Positions 8,382-16,360 of a DNA stretch of 20,388 bases are shown piece by piece. Origin of the DNA: Clostridia bacterium. Lineage in GTDB: Bacteria; Bacillota; Clostridia; Oscillospirales; CAG-272. The DNA lies in contig JAGAMJ010000128.1 in assembly GCA_017624795.1 (NCBI GenBank), positions 1 through 20,388 of the forward strand. The letters are read 5' to 3'. How positions within the stretch are numbered: position 1 is the stretch's first letter; every line of letters starts with the position of its first letter. The translations under genes were made by a program, and so were the position numbers. The notes beneath the pieces were generated by a model. It searched no databases. It saw only the letters and a program-made list of their open reading frames with translations, and was not told the DNA's origin.

Positions 8382-9767
8382 ATGGTACATCAATATAAAT
8401 TAGGGGATTACAACATCGTGTTGGACGTCTGCTCGGGCTCGGTGCACGCCGTGGACGAGGTGGCTTACGATATCATTGCGATGTTTGAGCAAAACGACCG
8501 CGACGCGGTGCTCGCCGCGATGACGCAAAAATACGCGGGGCGCGAGGACGTGACGCCAAAGGATATTGCGGAATGCTACGACGACGTCGCCGCGCTCAAA
8601 GAGCGCGGCAAGCTGTTCGCCCCCGATACCTTCGAGCCAATGGCAGGCAAGCTCAAAGAAAAGACCGCGGGTGTCGTCAAGGCGCTGTGCCTGCATATCG
8701 CGCATACGTGCAACCTGAATTGTTCCTATTGCTTTGCAAGTCAGGGCAAGTACCACGGCGATCGCGCTGTGATGAGCTTTGAGGTCGGCAAGCGCGCGCT
8801 TGATTTTTTGGTCGAGCATTCGGGCAGCCGCCGCAATTTGGAGGTCGACTTCTTCGGCGGCGAGCCGCTGATGAATTTTGACGTGGTGAAGCAGCTTGTC
8901 GCCTATGCCCGTTCGATCGAGCAGGAAAAGGGCAAGAATTTCCGCTTTACCCTGACGACCAACGGTATGCTGATCGACGACGACGTGATCGAGTTTGCCA
9001 ACAGAGAATGTCACAACGTGGTGCTGTCGCTGGACGGCCGCCGCGAGATCCACGACCGCTTTCGCGTGGATTACGCGGGTAAGGGCAGCTTTGACCGCAT
9101 CGTGCCTAAATTCCAGGAATTAGTGGCAAAACGGGGTGGAAAAAACTACTATATGCGCGGTACCTTTACCCACGCGAACCCCGACTTTTTAGAGGATATC
9201 AAGGTCATGCTGGACCTTGGCTTTACCGAGCTTTCCATGGAGCCCGTGGTGTGTGCCGAGGGCGATCCCGCGGAGCTGACCGACGCCGATATGGAGATCG
9301 TGAAGCAGCAGTACGAGCAGTTAGCTGACCTGATGCTGCAACGCGACCGAGAGGGCAAGCCCTTTACCTTCTATCACTATATGATCGATCTCACGGGCGG
9401 TCCCTGCATCTACAAGCGTATTTCGGGCTGCGGCTCGGGCACCGAGTATATGGCGGTCACCCCCTGGGGTGATCTATACCCTTGTCATCAGTTCGTGGGC
9501 GAGGAAAAATTCAAGCTCGGCAACGTGTTTGACGGGGTGAGCAATACGGACGTGCGCGGCGAGTTTGCCGCCTGTAACGTCTACGCCCGTCCCGCTTGCA
9601 GAGATTGCTGGGCGCGGCTTTACTGCTCGGGCGGCTGCGCCGCCAACGCTTACCATGCGACGGGCAGTGTCACGGGCATTTACGAAAAGGGCTGCGAGCT
9701 GTTCCGCAAGCGTATGGAGTGCGCCATTATGGTGGCGGTCGCCCGCGCTCTCGGTGGCAAGAAATGA
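8382..9767 (+). CDS. scfB: SCIFF radical-SAM maturase
   Basis: Radical S-adenosylmethionine enzyme that forms thioether cross-links in the SCIFF peptide encoded just upstream (CteB-type, ranthipeptide/sactipeptide maturase class). It is 461 residues. Residues 1-90 form the PqqD-like peptide-binding domain (start MVHQYKLGDYNIVLDVCSG). The radical-SAM cluster motif CxxxCxxC is C110-NLN-C114-SY-C117, followed by FFGGEPLMNFD and the LTTNGM strand. The C-terminal SPASM/twitch domain holds the auxiliary cluster cysteines: CGSGTEYMAVTPWGDLYPCHQ, CRDCWARLYCSGGC and the late GC near residue 440. The ATG at 8382 follows AAAGGGAAAG. The stop overlaps the next start (ATGA), so the decarboxylase-like gene is coupled to it. 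Confidence 0.96.
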   Translation: MVHQYKLGDYNIVLDVCSGSVHAVDEVAYDIIAMFEQNDRDAVLAAMTQKYAGREDVTPKDIAECYDDVAALKERGKLFAPDTFEPMAGKLKEKTAGVVKALCLHIAHTCNLNCSYCFASQGKYHGDRAVMSFEVGKRALDFLVEHSGSRRNLEVDFFGGEPLMNFDVVKQLVAYARSIEQEKGKNFRFTLTTNGMLIDDDVIEFANRECHNVVLSLDGRREIHDRFRVDYAGKGSFDRIVPKFQELVAKRGGKNYYMRGTFTHANPDFLEDIKVMLDLGFTELSMEPVVCAEGDPAELTDADMEIVKQQYEQLADLMLQRDREGKPFTFYHYMIDLTGGPCIYKRISGCGSGTEYMAVTPWGDLYPCHQFVGEEKFKLGNVFDGVSNTDVRGEFAACNVYARPACRDCWARLYCSGGCAANAYHATGSVTGIYEKGCELFRKRMECAIMVAVARALGGKK

Positions 9768-11113
9768 GCAAGATGACGACACCGATCTGCGATTTTGTGG
9801 ATCGCTATGCCAAGGGCGACGCGTTGCGGCTGCATATGCCGGGGCATAAGGGCGAGGTGCTTGTCGGCTGCGAGCGCCTCGACATCACCGAGATCGCGGG
9901 TGCCGACAGTCTGTATGAGGCGACGGGCATCATTCGGGAAAGCGAGCAAAATGCGAGTGCGCTGTTTGGCGCCGACACCTTCTATTCGACCGAGGGGTCC
10001 TCGCTTTGTGTTCGCGCGATGCTCCACCTGATCGCGAAAAAGAGTACCAAACGGGGTGAGAAAACGCTGATTTTGGCGGGCAGAAATGCGCACAAGGCGT
10101 TTCTTTCCGCGGCGGCGCTGCTCGACCTTGATGTCGAGTGGCTGTATCCCGATGCAGAAAGCGCCTACCTCTCTTGCCCCATTGATGCGTCGTCACTTGA
10201 CGTGATGCTGAAAAAAGCCGTGCGAAGACCTGCGGCGGTGTATCTGACAAGCCCCGATTATCTGGGCAACCGCGCCGATATTGCCGCGATCGCGGCGGTC
10301 TGCCACGCAAACGGCGTTTATCTTTTGGTGGATAACGCTCACGGCGCGTATCTGAAATTTTTGCCGCGCTCGCAGCACCCCATCGACCTTGGCGCCGATC
10401 TTTGCTGCGATTCGGCGCACAAGACCTTGCCCGCGCTCACGGGCGGCGCGTATCTGCACGTTTCAAAGCACGTGTCAGGGCTTTTTGCAAACGATGCCAA
10501 AAAAGCGCTTGCGCTGTTCGGCTCCACCAGCCCCTCGTATCTGACGCTGCAATCGCTTGACGCGGTCAACGCCTATCTTGCAAACGGCTACCCGCAGCGG
10601 CTTGCCGATTTTGCCGCGCAGATCGCCGCCTGCAAGGATCGCTTGACGGCGGCGGGCTATACGCTTTGCGGCGATGAGCCGTTAAAGCTCACGATTCACG
10701 CGAAGCCCTACGGCTATCTTGGCACCGAGCTTGCCGATCTGTTGCAAAACGTGGGGATCGTATGTGAGTTTTGCGATCCCGACTTCCTTGTTCTGATGCT
10801 GACACCCGAAACGGGCGATGCGGGCATCGCGCGCTTGGAGCGTGCGCTGTGCGCTATCCCAAGGCGTGCGCCCATCATGGTACAAGCTCCCATGCTTTCG
10901 ATCCCCGAAAAGCGCTTTTCGATCAGGGAAGCGATGTTGTCGGATAGCGAGAGCTTACCCGTTTCCGCGTGTCTTGGGCGCGTGCTTGCCGACGCAGGCG
11001 TCGGCTGCCCGCCCGCAGTACCCATCGCCGTTTGCGGCGAGGTGCTTGACGCCGCTGTGCTTCGCGTTTTTGCCTATTACGGTATCACGCATGCTGCGGT
11101 CGTAAAGCAATGA
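9764..11113 (+). CDS. Orn/Lys/Arg decarboxylase family PLP enzyme (SpeA/YaaO-like)
   Basis: Fold-type I pyridoxal-phosphate enzyme of the Orn/Lys/Arg decarboxylase family, short form; probably decarboxylates a basic amino acid for polyamine synthesis, though substrate is not readable from sequence. The start is ATG 9764, overlapping the maturase stop as ATGA; a second in-frame ATG is at 9773. The frame extends further upstream only inside the maturase. It has 449 residues. LHMPGHKG (about residues 24-31) and DITEIAGADSLYEATGII (about 40-57) are classic N-terminal motifs of the family. The Schiff-base lysine lies in SAHKTLPALTGGAYLH (Lys220). The C-terminal small domain is present but short, as in YaaO-type proteins. 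Its coupling to the SCIFF maturase is common in Clostridia only as neighbourhood; I see no functional link. Confidence 0.88.
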   Translation: MSKMTTPICDFVDRYAKGDALRLHMPGHKGEVLVGCERLDITEIAGADSLYEATGIIRESEQNASALFGADTFYSTEGSSLCVRAMLHLIAKKSTKRGEKTLILAGRNAHKAFLSAAALLDLDVEWLYPDAESAYLSCPIDASSLDVMLKKAVRRPAAVYLTSPDYLGNRADIAAIAAVCHANGVYLLVDNAHGAYLKFLPRSQHPIDLGADLCCDSAHKTLPALTGGAYLHVSKHVSGLFANDAKKALALFGSTSPSYLTLQSLDAVNAYLANGYPQRLADFAAQIAACKDRLTAAGYTLCGDEPLKLTIHAKPYGYLGTELADLLQNVGIVCEFCDPDFLVLMLTPETGDAGIARLERALCAIPRRAPIMVQAPMLSIPEKRFSIREAMLSDSESLPVSACLGRVLADAGVGCPPAVPIAVCGEVLDAAVLRVFAYYGITHAAVVKQ

Positions 11114-11182
11114 TCACTTTCATATGCGCTTTCTCAAAGATCGCATTTCAGTTATTTCATTACAAAAAACAGGAGATATATG

Positions 11183-12787
11183 ATGTTTTTACCGAGAGTT
11201 AAGCAAGAAAACGTATCAAAAGCGCAGATGCCCTTGGAGTTCCCTTTGAAGGTCTGGTGTAACGATCGCCCAAGTCGCGATCTTCTGCCCGCTTTGCACG
11301 AAATGATGCCTTATGGCGAGTTTGTGCGATCCACCCGTGAGGAGGCGACGCTTTCCCTTTGCGTGGTGTCGGGCATCTCTCCCTCGTCCGAATATTACGA
11401 AATTTCAGTTAAGGACGGCAAAATTGAGATCCGAGCCAAGGATTATCGCGGTTTGGTCAACGCCGCCGCCACATTGACGCAGGCCATCGTTGTAAAAGGA
11501 GATCGCTTCTATGTGCCCGAAATGAAGATCGCTGACTATCCTGACAGCCGCTTCCGTTCGGTGATGCTCGATCCCGCGCGCCACGTGATTCCGATGGACG
11601 AGGTGCGCTCCATCATTCTCGGTATGGCAAAATCCAAGTATAACAAGCTTCACGTGCATCTCTCCGATGCAGAGGGCTTTTCCTACCTTTCCGACGTTTA
11701 CGATCTTCCCCCCTCCCCGGGAATCCTCTACACCAAGGGTGATTTAAGAGAGATCGTTGCCTATGCCGCAACCTTCGGCATTGACGTTATTCCTGAAATC
11801 GACGTGCCCGCGCACGGTTTTTCCTTGACCAAAAAGTTCGATCATCTTAAATGTCACTCCGAGGAGGAGGAAAACGGCGGCGAGCCGCTGAGCGGCTGGA
11901 ACATCTGCATCGGCAACGACGATAGCTATACGTTCATACGAAACGTCCTCTCGGAGCTTTGTGAGATCTTTCCTTACGAGTACATACACGTGGGAACCGA
12001 TGAGATCTCTATGGAGGATATCAAGAAAGAGCCGCGCTGGATATCCTGCACCTGCCAATGCAAGGTCTGCAACGCGCGCTTTCTCCCCATGGGGTATGAA
12101 ACGCTTTTGCCGCGCTACTACTATTTTGTCAACCGTGTGTATGACATCGTCCATGACCTTGGCAAAAAGATGATGATGTGGAACGACCAGGTGGATATTT
12201 CAGTCGATCCGCCCATTCCGCATGATATTCTCATTGAGTTTTGGCGCGTGGCGGGATCGCGCCGCGGACCTGTGGAGGGTTGCTCAATGCAACGATTCCT
12301 GGAAGAGGGCTTTGAGGTGATCAATGCGGACTATCCCAATGCGTATATTGATCTCTATATGAAATGGAAGCACTTGAAGGACTGGAATCTCTTTGCGGAT
12401 CCTGCCGATGCAAGCCCTTACGCTTACCGCGTGCTTGGCGGCGAAACCTGCGCCTGGGAGGGAAATAACTATCCGCATTACCGCCATGCGCTCTATTTTG
12501 CCTTCCCCACCTTTGGCGACAGATTGTGGAACACGGCAACGCCCCTGTATGACGGCCGCGAAACGATGCTTGCGCTGACACGCGCCTGCCTTGGCTGTGA
12601 TGTTCCCGAAGACCTTGATCTGTTTTCCTATTTGAATGGCGTTCCGCTTGGTGACGCCCAAAAAATGGAGGGCGCGATCTTTTCGCAGGATGCCGACCGC
12701 GAGGGGCTTCGCGCGGCTTTGCAAGCGTTGCGCTATCAGACGGTCAATGAGCAGCATTTGAAAAATGATCTGTTGAGCTTGCTGTGA
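11183..12787 (+). CDS. Glycoside hydrolase family 20 beta-N-acetylhexosaminidase
   Basis: Exo-acting hexosaminidase that removes terminal GlcNAc or GalNAc by substrate-assisted catalysis. AGGAG at 11171-11175 favours the second of two tandem ATGs (11183; the other is 11180). It has 534 residues. The N-terminal mixed alpha/beta domain (about 1-110) precedes the TIM barrel, which opens with MLDPARHVIPMDEVRSIILG and NKLHVHLSDAEGFS. The catalytic Asp-Glu pair is in HVGTDEISME (Asp273-Glu274), matching the family HxGxDE motif. A Cys-rich stretch (CTCQCKVC, about residues 290-297) could bind a metal and is less usual. There is no signal peptide, so it probably acts in the cytoplasm on imported mucin, host-glycan or peptidoglycan sugars. 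It stands alone between two gaps. Confidence 0.9.
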   Translation: MFLPRVKQENVSKAQMPLEFPLKVWCNDRPSRDLLPALHEMMPYGEFVRSTREEATLSLCVVSGISPSSEYYEISVKDGKIEIRAKDYRGLVNAAATLTQAIVVKGDRFYVPEMKIADYPDSRFRSVMLDPARHVIPMDEVRSIILGMAKSKYNKLHVHLSDAEGFSYLSDVYDLPPSPGILYTKGDLREIVAYAATFGIDVIPEIDVPAHGFSLTKKFDHLKCHSEEEENGGEPLSGWNICIGNDDSYTFIRNVLSELCEIFPYEYIHVGTDEISMEDIKKEPRWISCTCQCKVCNARFLPMGYETLLPRYYYFVNRVYDIVHDLGKKMMMWNDQVDISVDPPIPHDILIEFWRVAGSRRGPVEGCSMQRFLEEGFEVINADYPNAYIDLYMKWKHLKDWNLFADPADASPYAYRVLGGETCAWEGNNYPHYRHALYFAFPTFGDRLWNTATPLYDGRETMLALTRACLGCDVPEDLDLFSYLNGVPLGDAQKMEGAIFSQDADREGLRAALQALRYQTVNEQHLKNDLLSLL

Positions 12788-12795
12788 TCAGACTT

Positions 12796-12829
12796 AACCC
12801 CCTTTTTCACTTTTTTGGGAAAGGGGGTT
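12796..12829 (+). terminator. Hairpin after the GH20 gene
   Basis: Inverted repeat AACCCCCTT (12796-12804) / AAGGGGGTT (12821-12829) begins 8 bases after the GH20 stop codon. The T-run after it is short (TTTAC), so termination may be partial. It overlaps the -35 box of the following promoter. Confidence 0.6.
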
Positions 12830-12856
12830 TACAAATTTATGCTTTTTGTGTATAAT
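12828..12856 (+). promoter_or_regulatory. Sigma-A promoter of the cysE-cysS operon
   Basis: TTTACA (12828-12833), a 17-base spacer and a perfect TATAAT (12851-12856). Transcription would start near 12863, just at the beginning of the T-box leader. Confidence 0.85.
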
Positions 12857-12864
12857 AATAATGG

Positions 12865-13110
12865 AAAGCCGATGAACGGGAGAAGACCCTGCAAAGTCAC
12901 CAAAGAGAGCGCCGCCCTTGGCTGTAAGCGGTGTGTGACGATGGGGGAGATATGCACCCGTGAGGCGCGGTGGGGAAATTCAGTATCCGCCGACGTACCC
13001 CGCGTTAAGGGAGATCTGTTATCAAGCAGTAAAGAGAGGGGGAAACCCCGAAAAGCAGAGTGGGACCGCGGTTCGCCGCCTCTGTGCCGTATGGCGCGGA
13101 GGTGTTTTTT
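12865..13110 (+). ncRNA. Cysteine T-box riboswitch leader
   Basis: Leader RNA that senses uncharged tRNA-Cys and allows read-through into cysE-cysS when cysteine is short. The T-box sequence itself is clear at 13057-13071 (GAGTGGGACCGCGG). It is followed by a terminator stem (13078-13088 with 13093-13103) and a T-run at 13105-13110. The base of stem I pairs ACGGG (near 12876) with CCCGT (near 12957). The specifier loop just above it contains TGC (12953-12955, a Cys codon) followed by a single A before the helix, the canonical geometry. The AGAGAG bulge near 12904 fits the distal part of stem I. The region between the GH20 gene and cysE is fully explained by the hairpin, the promoter and this element. 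Confidence 0.92.
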
Positions 13111-13131
13111 GTTTTTTGGGGCAGATTTGTG

Positions 13132-13896
13132 ATGAAGGATTTGAGAAAGGATCTGGAAACGGTCAGCGAGCTTGTGTCGCTTGCAGGGCACACGGGCAAA
13201 AAGCTGTATCGCAAGTCCAAGGGACTTTTGGAGGAGCTGCGCTATGATATTGCGGCATTCCGCCAGCGTGATCCCGCGGCGAAAAGCGACTTGGAGGTGC
13301 TGCTGCTCTATTCGGGCTTGCACGCGCGCACCGCGCACCGACTGTCCCACGCATTATATAAAAACGGACACACCTTTGCCGCCCGTGCGGTCAGCCAGGG
13401 CGCGAAGGCAATAACGGGCATTGAGATCCACCCCGGCGCCACCATCGGCAGGGGACTTGTGATCGACCACGGCTCCGGCGTTGTGATCGGTGAAACCGCC
13501 GAGATCGGCGATAACTGCACGCTCTATCAGGGCGTGACCTTGGGCGGTACGGGCAAGGACGTTGGCAAGCGTCACCCCACGCTTGGCAATAACGTCATGG
13601 TGGGTGCGGGCGCAAAGATCCTTGGCCCTATGAAGATCGGCGATAACACCAAGATCGCCGCGGGCGCCGTGGTGCTTGACGAGATCCCCGACCACAGCAC
13701 CGCAGTCGGTATTCCCGCCAAGGTCGTGAAGGTCGCGGGCGAGCGTGTCGCAAACGACCTCGACCAGATCCATATCCCCGACCCCGTCAGCCAGGAGCTT
13801 TCCGCGCTGCGCGCCGAGATCGAGGTGCTTTGTGATAAGATAAGAAAGCTGGAAAAGAAAAAAACGGCACAGGGGAAATCCGCCGCCAAGAAGTAA
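13132..13896 (+). CDS. cysE: Serine O-acetyltransferase
   Basis: First step of cysteine synthesis: transfers acetyl from acetyl-CoA to L-serine, giving O-acetylserine (EC 2.3.1.30), in the cytoplasm. I start it at ATG 13132. In-frame extension further upstream runs through the T-box terminator and is excluded; GTG at 13129 is a possible alternative. The start has a weak GGGGCAG ribosome binding site. This gives 254 residues. The N-terminal helical domain (about 1-95) contains RTAHRLSHALY. The left-handed beta-helix follows with hexapeptide repeats: GATIGRGLVIDHGSGVVIGE, the active-site stretch LYQGVTLGGTGK, then GKRHPTLGNNVMVGAGAKIL. A basic, Lys-rich tail ends the protein. cysS starts 14 bases later; both lie under the cysteine T-box, a well-known arrangement. 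Confidence 0.94.
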   Translation: MKDLRKDLETVSELVSLAGHTGKKLYRKSKGLLEELRYDIAAFRQRDPAAKSDLEVLLLYSGLHARTAHRLSHALYKNGHTFAARAVSQGAKAITGIEIHPGATIGRGLVIDHGSGVVIGETAEIGDNCTLYQGVTLGGTGKDVGKRHPTLGNNVMVGAGAKILGPMKIGDNTKIAAGAVVLDEIPDHSTAVGIPAKVVKVAGERVANDLDQIHIPDPVSQELSALRAEIEVLCDKIRKLEKKKTAQGKSAAKK

Positions 13897-13910
13897 AAAG
13901 GAGAGCATTT

Positions 13911-15368
13911 ATGTTAAAGCTATATAATTCCGCCACGCACAGAAAAGAGGAGTTCGTGCCAAACGAGCCGGGCAAGGTCAGTATGTACACCTGCGGCCCC
14001 ACCGTCTATCATTTTGCGCACATCGGCAACCTGCGCACCTATATCATGGAGGATATCCTTGACCGCTATCTGCGTTATAGCGGCTATGAGGTGAAGCGCG
14101 TGATGAACATCACCGACGTTGGGCATCTGTCCAGCGACGGCGACACGGGTGAGGATAAGATGCTCAAAGGCGCGAAGCGCGAGAAAAAGACCGTGATGGA
14201 GATCGCGCGCTATTACACCGACTGCTTCTTTGCCGACGCCGAAAAGCTGCACATTCGCCGTCCCGATGTGATCGAGCCCGCCACGCAGTGCATCGACGAC
14301 TTCATCAAGGTCATTTCCGCGCTCATCGAAAAGGGCTTTGCTTACGAGGCGGGCGGAAATATCTATTTTGACACCTCGAAGCTGAAAGAATACTATATTT
14401 TCAACGATTTCAGCTCGGAGGATCTTGCCGTCGGCGTCCGCGAGGGCGTTGAGGAGGACGGAAACAAGCGCAACAAGGCAGATTTCGTGCTGTGGTTCAC
14501 CAAATCCAAGTTTGAGGATCAGGAGCTGAAATGGGACAGCCCCTTTGGCGTCGGTTACCCCGGCTGGCATATTGAATGCTCGTGCATCAGCATGAAGCAC
14601 CTGGGTGAGCGCCTGGATATCCACTGCGGCGGCATTGACAACGCCTTCCCCCATCACACCAACGAGATCGCCCAAAGCGAGGCGTATCTGGGGCATAAGT
14701 GGTGCAACTATTGGATGCACGTGCTGCACCTGAACACCGACAGCGGCAAAATGTCCAAGTCCAAGGGCGAGTTCCTGACGGTTTCGCTTTTGGAGAGCAA
14801 GGGCTACGATCCCGTGGTCTATCGCTTCTTCTGCCTGCAATCGCACTACCGCCGCTCGCTTGTGTTCAGCTATGAAAACCTGGATAACGCCGCCGTTGCC
14901 TATCGCAAGCTGATCGCCCGTATCGCCGCGCTCAAAGCAAAGCAGGGAGAGGCGATCGAGCAGGAAAAGCTTGAAGCGCTTCGCGCAAAATTTGCAAGCG
15001 CCCTTGATAACGACCTCAATACCTCGCTTGCGATCACCGCGATCTACGACGTGCTGAAATCCGACGCGAACGTCGCCACCAAGCGTGCCGCCATCGCCGA
15101 TTTTGACACGGTGCTTTGCGTGGATCTTTTGAAGAACGCCGACGCTTACGCCGCCGAGGAGGCCAAGAAGGCAGAGGCAGCCGCAAATACCGTGCGCGTG
15201 TATTCCGACGATCCCGAGATCCGCGCCATTGAGGAAGCCATCGACGCCCGTGCTGCCGCCAAGAAGGCAAAAAATTATGCCGAGGCGGATCGCATTCGCG
15301 CCGAGCTGCTTGCCAAGGGCATCGTGCTGACCGACACCGCACAAGGCACGACTTGGAGCAAGGCATAA
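13911..15368 (+). CDS. cysS: Cysteinyl-tRNA synthetase
   Basis: Class I aminoacyl-tRNA synthetase charging tRNA-Cys with cysteine (EC 6.1.1.16). It is 485 residues, a normal length. The HIGH-type motif reads HIGN at residues 37-40, as usual for CysRS, and KMSKS lies at residues 280-284 (SGKMSKSKGEF). Zinc ligands are expected at the early Cys in TCGPTVY and at the Cys, His and Glu around GWHIECS and FPHHTNEIAQSE; all are present. The C-terminal helical domain (about 335-485) is Ala/Lys-rich, including the DALR-like part. The ribosome binding site is AAAAGGAGAG, 14 bases after cysE. A strong terminator follows directly. Expression should rise on cysteine limitation through the T-box. Confidence 0.97.
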   Translation: MLKLYNSATHRKEEFVPNEPGKVSMYTCGPTVYHFAHIGNLRTYIMEDILDRYLRYSGYEVKRVMNITDVGHLSSDGDTGEDKMLKGAKREKKTVMEIARYYTDCFFADAEKLHIRRPDVIEPATQCIDDFIKVISALIEKGFAYEAGGNIYFDTSKLKEYYIFNDFSSEDLAVGVREGVEEDGNKRNKADFVLWFTKSKFEDQELKWDSPFGVGYPGWHIECSCISMKHLGERLDIHCGGIDNAFPHHTNEIAQSEAYLGHKWCNYWMHVLHLNTDSGKMSKSKGEFLTVSLLESKGYDPVVYRFFCLQSHYRRSLVFSYENLDNAAVAYRKLIARIAALKAKQGEAIEQEKLEALRAKFASALDNDLNTSLAITAIYDVLKSDANVATKRAAIADFDTVLCVDLLKNADAYAAEEAKKAEAAANTVRVYSDDPEIRAIEEAIDARAAAKKAKNYAEADRIRAELLAKGIVLTDTAQGTTWSKA

Positions 15369-15382
15369 CGCTAAAATACGTC

Positions 15383-15420
15383 AAAATCCCCTCTAACTCA
15401 CACCGTTAGAGGGGATTTTT
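15383..15420 (+). terminator. Rho-independent terminator of cysE-cysS
   Basis: Perfect 15-bp stem: AAAATCCCCTCTAAC (15383-15397) pairs with 15405-15419, followed by T-rich sequence. It begins 14 bases after the cysS stop. Confidence 0.93.
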
Positions 15421-15452
15421 GGGGAATGCCGCAATTTTTTTCGTGAAAGGCA

Positions 15453-15481
15453 TTGCAATTTTTGGTGGCGTGTGCTATAAT
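15453..15481 (+). promoter_or_regulatory. Sigma-A promoter of the small lipoprotein gene
   Basis: TTGCAA (15453-15458), 17-base spacer, perfect TATAAT (15476-15481) with an extended -10 TG at 15473-15474. An 8-bp inverted repeat (ATGATGAT at 15480-15487, ATCATCAT at 15514-15521) brackets the expected start of transcription and ends at the ribosome binding site; it could be an operator. Confidence 0.85.
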
Positions 15482-15534
15482 GATGATGGTACCCTACCGC
15501 GTGGGGGCTAAAAATCATCATGGAGGAATATATC

Positions 15535-15912
15535 ATGAAAAAGTTTGTACGTATTTTGGCTTTGACTTTGGTTGCCGTGATGCTCTGCGCAACGCTCGCT
15601 TCCTGCGGCGGCCCCAACAAGGATCCCGAAAAGGCACTTGCTTCCTTGAAGGAGGAGGGCTACACCGCTGTTAAGGTTGGCGATTACGTCAGCGGAACCA
15701 AGCTTGTAAAGGATGATGACGGTAAGGATAAGCTTGAGCACGTCACCATTTACTACTACGACAGCAAGGAAGATGCCACCGCTGCGATGGAAAAGATCCA
15801 GAAGCTTGCCGATGAGGAAAAGGACGATAAGGATACCGATTGGGTGGGCGCTACCCAGTCCGGCAGCATCATCTACTTCGGCACCAAGGCCGCGATCAAG
15901 GCAGCAAAATAA
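15535..15912 (+). CDS. Small secreted lipoprotein of unknown function
   Basis: A 125-residue protein I do not recognise by family. I choose ATG 15535 because GGAGGA (15522-15527) is correctly spaced and a lipoprotein signal follows at once: basic MKKFVR, a hydrophobic stretch to about residue 20, then the lipobox Leu21-Ala-Ser-Cys24. Cys24 would be lipidated and anchor the protein on the outer face of the membrane. The mature part (about 100 residues) is Lys/Asp-rich, with VTIYYYDSKEDATAAMEKIQ looking like a strand and helix of a small alpha/beta domain, and a final strand SGSIIYFGTKAAIKAA. It is monocistronic, with its own promoter and terminator. No neighbour suggests a role. Confidence 0.85.
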   Translation: MKKFVRILALTLVAVMLCATLASCGGPNKDPEKALASLKEEGYTAVKVGDYVSGTKLVKDDDGKDKLEHVTIYYYDSKEDATAAMEKIQKLADEEKDDKDTDWVGATQSGSIIYFGTKAAIKAAK

Positions 15913-15927
15913 TTTTGCTTGAAGCAT

Positions 15928-15960
15928 CCCCGTCCGAGCAACTGCTCGGACGGGGTTTTT
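15928..15960 (+). terminator. Rho-independent terminator of the lipoprotein gene
   Basis: CCCCGTCCGAGCA (15928-15940) pairs perfectly with TGCTCGGACGGGG (15943-15955), followed by TTTTTG. Very strong. Confidence 0.93.
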
Positions 15961-15961
15961 G

Positions 15962-16013
15962 TTGCAGGCGAGCCAATAAAAGAACACCCCCGTGTGGGGG
16001 TGTTCTTTTATTG
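15962..16013. repeat. 52-bp direct repeat, left copy, with a 17-18 bp hairpin
   Basis: All 52 bases are identical to 20065-20116. The repeat begins TTGCAGGCGAGCC. It then forms a perfect hairpin, AATAAAAGAACACCCCC / loop GTGT / complement (15975-16012), which could terminate transcription from either side. Together the two copies bracket the accessory region. It is either a dispersed terminator-like repeat of this genome or an attachment-site duplication. Confidence 0.9.
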
Positions 16014-16074
16014 TGAAGGGGCGATAAAAAAGATATTTTACCTTTTTAATCGATGTATTTGAACCCATATGTTT

Positions 16075-16286
16075 TTAGCGATCCGGGCCGTCCTTGTAAA
16101 CCGACACGGAGAACAGACACGCATCCGCCGTTTGGATTTTGTTGTTATCTCCTTGTACGCTACCCGCAAACCACGCATAAGTGGTCGAACAAAGGCAGAT
16201 GATGCAAACCAAAATGCCGAGGATAGAGGTTAGGGCAAGGCGTGCAAACGCTTTGTCCGACAGTATTTTGTATTCTGTTGTTCCAT
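16075..16286 (-). pseudogene. TasA/SipW-type secreted protein remnant (frameshifted, truncated)
   Basis: Reads on the minus strand from ATG at 16286 with the excellent ribosome binding site AAGGAGGTG. After MEQQNTK the frame is lost and stops early. If one A is restored in the A-run (ACAAAATACTG to ACAAAAATACTG, near 16264-16268), the frame continues for about 70 residues: a basic and hydrophobic signal with LALTSILGILVCIICLC, then TTYAWFAGSV and NKIQTADACLFSVSV. This is the SipW-type signal plus first strand of TasA-like proteins. It then stops at TAA 16075-16077, far short of the usual length of such proteins (over 150 residues). So there are two lesions: a 1-base deletion and a missing C-terminal part. 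It lies 74 bases downstream of the large surface-protein gene in the same direction. The frameshift could in principle be a sequencing error; the truncation could not. Confidence 0.75.
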
Positions 16287-16318
16287 CGCGTTTGCACCTC
16301 CTTGTTTTTTGATTTACA

Positions 16319-16343
16319 CCTATCCCTCACGGGGAGGGATAGG
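16319..16343. terminator. Hairpin between surface-protein gene and TasA remnant
   Basis: Perfect 10-bp stem CCTATCCCTC (16319-16328) / GAGGGATAGG (16334-16343), loop ACGGG. It lies just downstream of the minus-strand surface-protein stop, but no T-run follows on that strand (TGTAAATC), so it may stabilise the 3' end or attenuate rather than terminate fully. Confidence 0.5.
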
Positions 16344-16360
16344 ACGGACTTTAAACTTCG

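Noticed and set aside
9596..9763. Upstream in-frame extension of the decarboxylase gene
   Set aside because: It lies wholly inside the end of the SCIFF maturase. The ATGA overlap at 9764 and the family N-terminus fix the later start.
12815..13132. Open frame of 105 codons upstream of cysE
   Set aside because: It runs through the promoter and the whole T-box riboswitch. The RNA element explains the sequence better.
13920..15344. Long minus-strand open frame (474 codons) opposite cysS
   Set aside because: It is a shadow of an unmistakable cysteinyl-tRNA synthetase.
15962..16013. The 52-bp repeats as the ends of an insertion sequence
   Set aside because: They are direct rather than inverted relative to each other, and no transposase lies between them, only a tyrosine recombinase.
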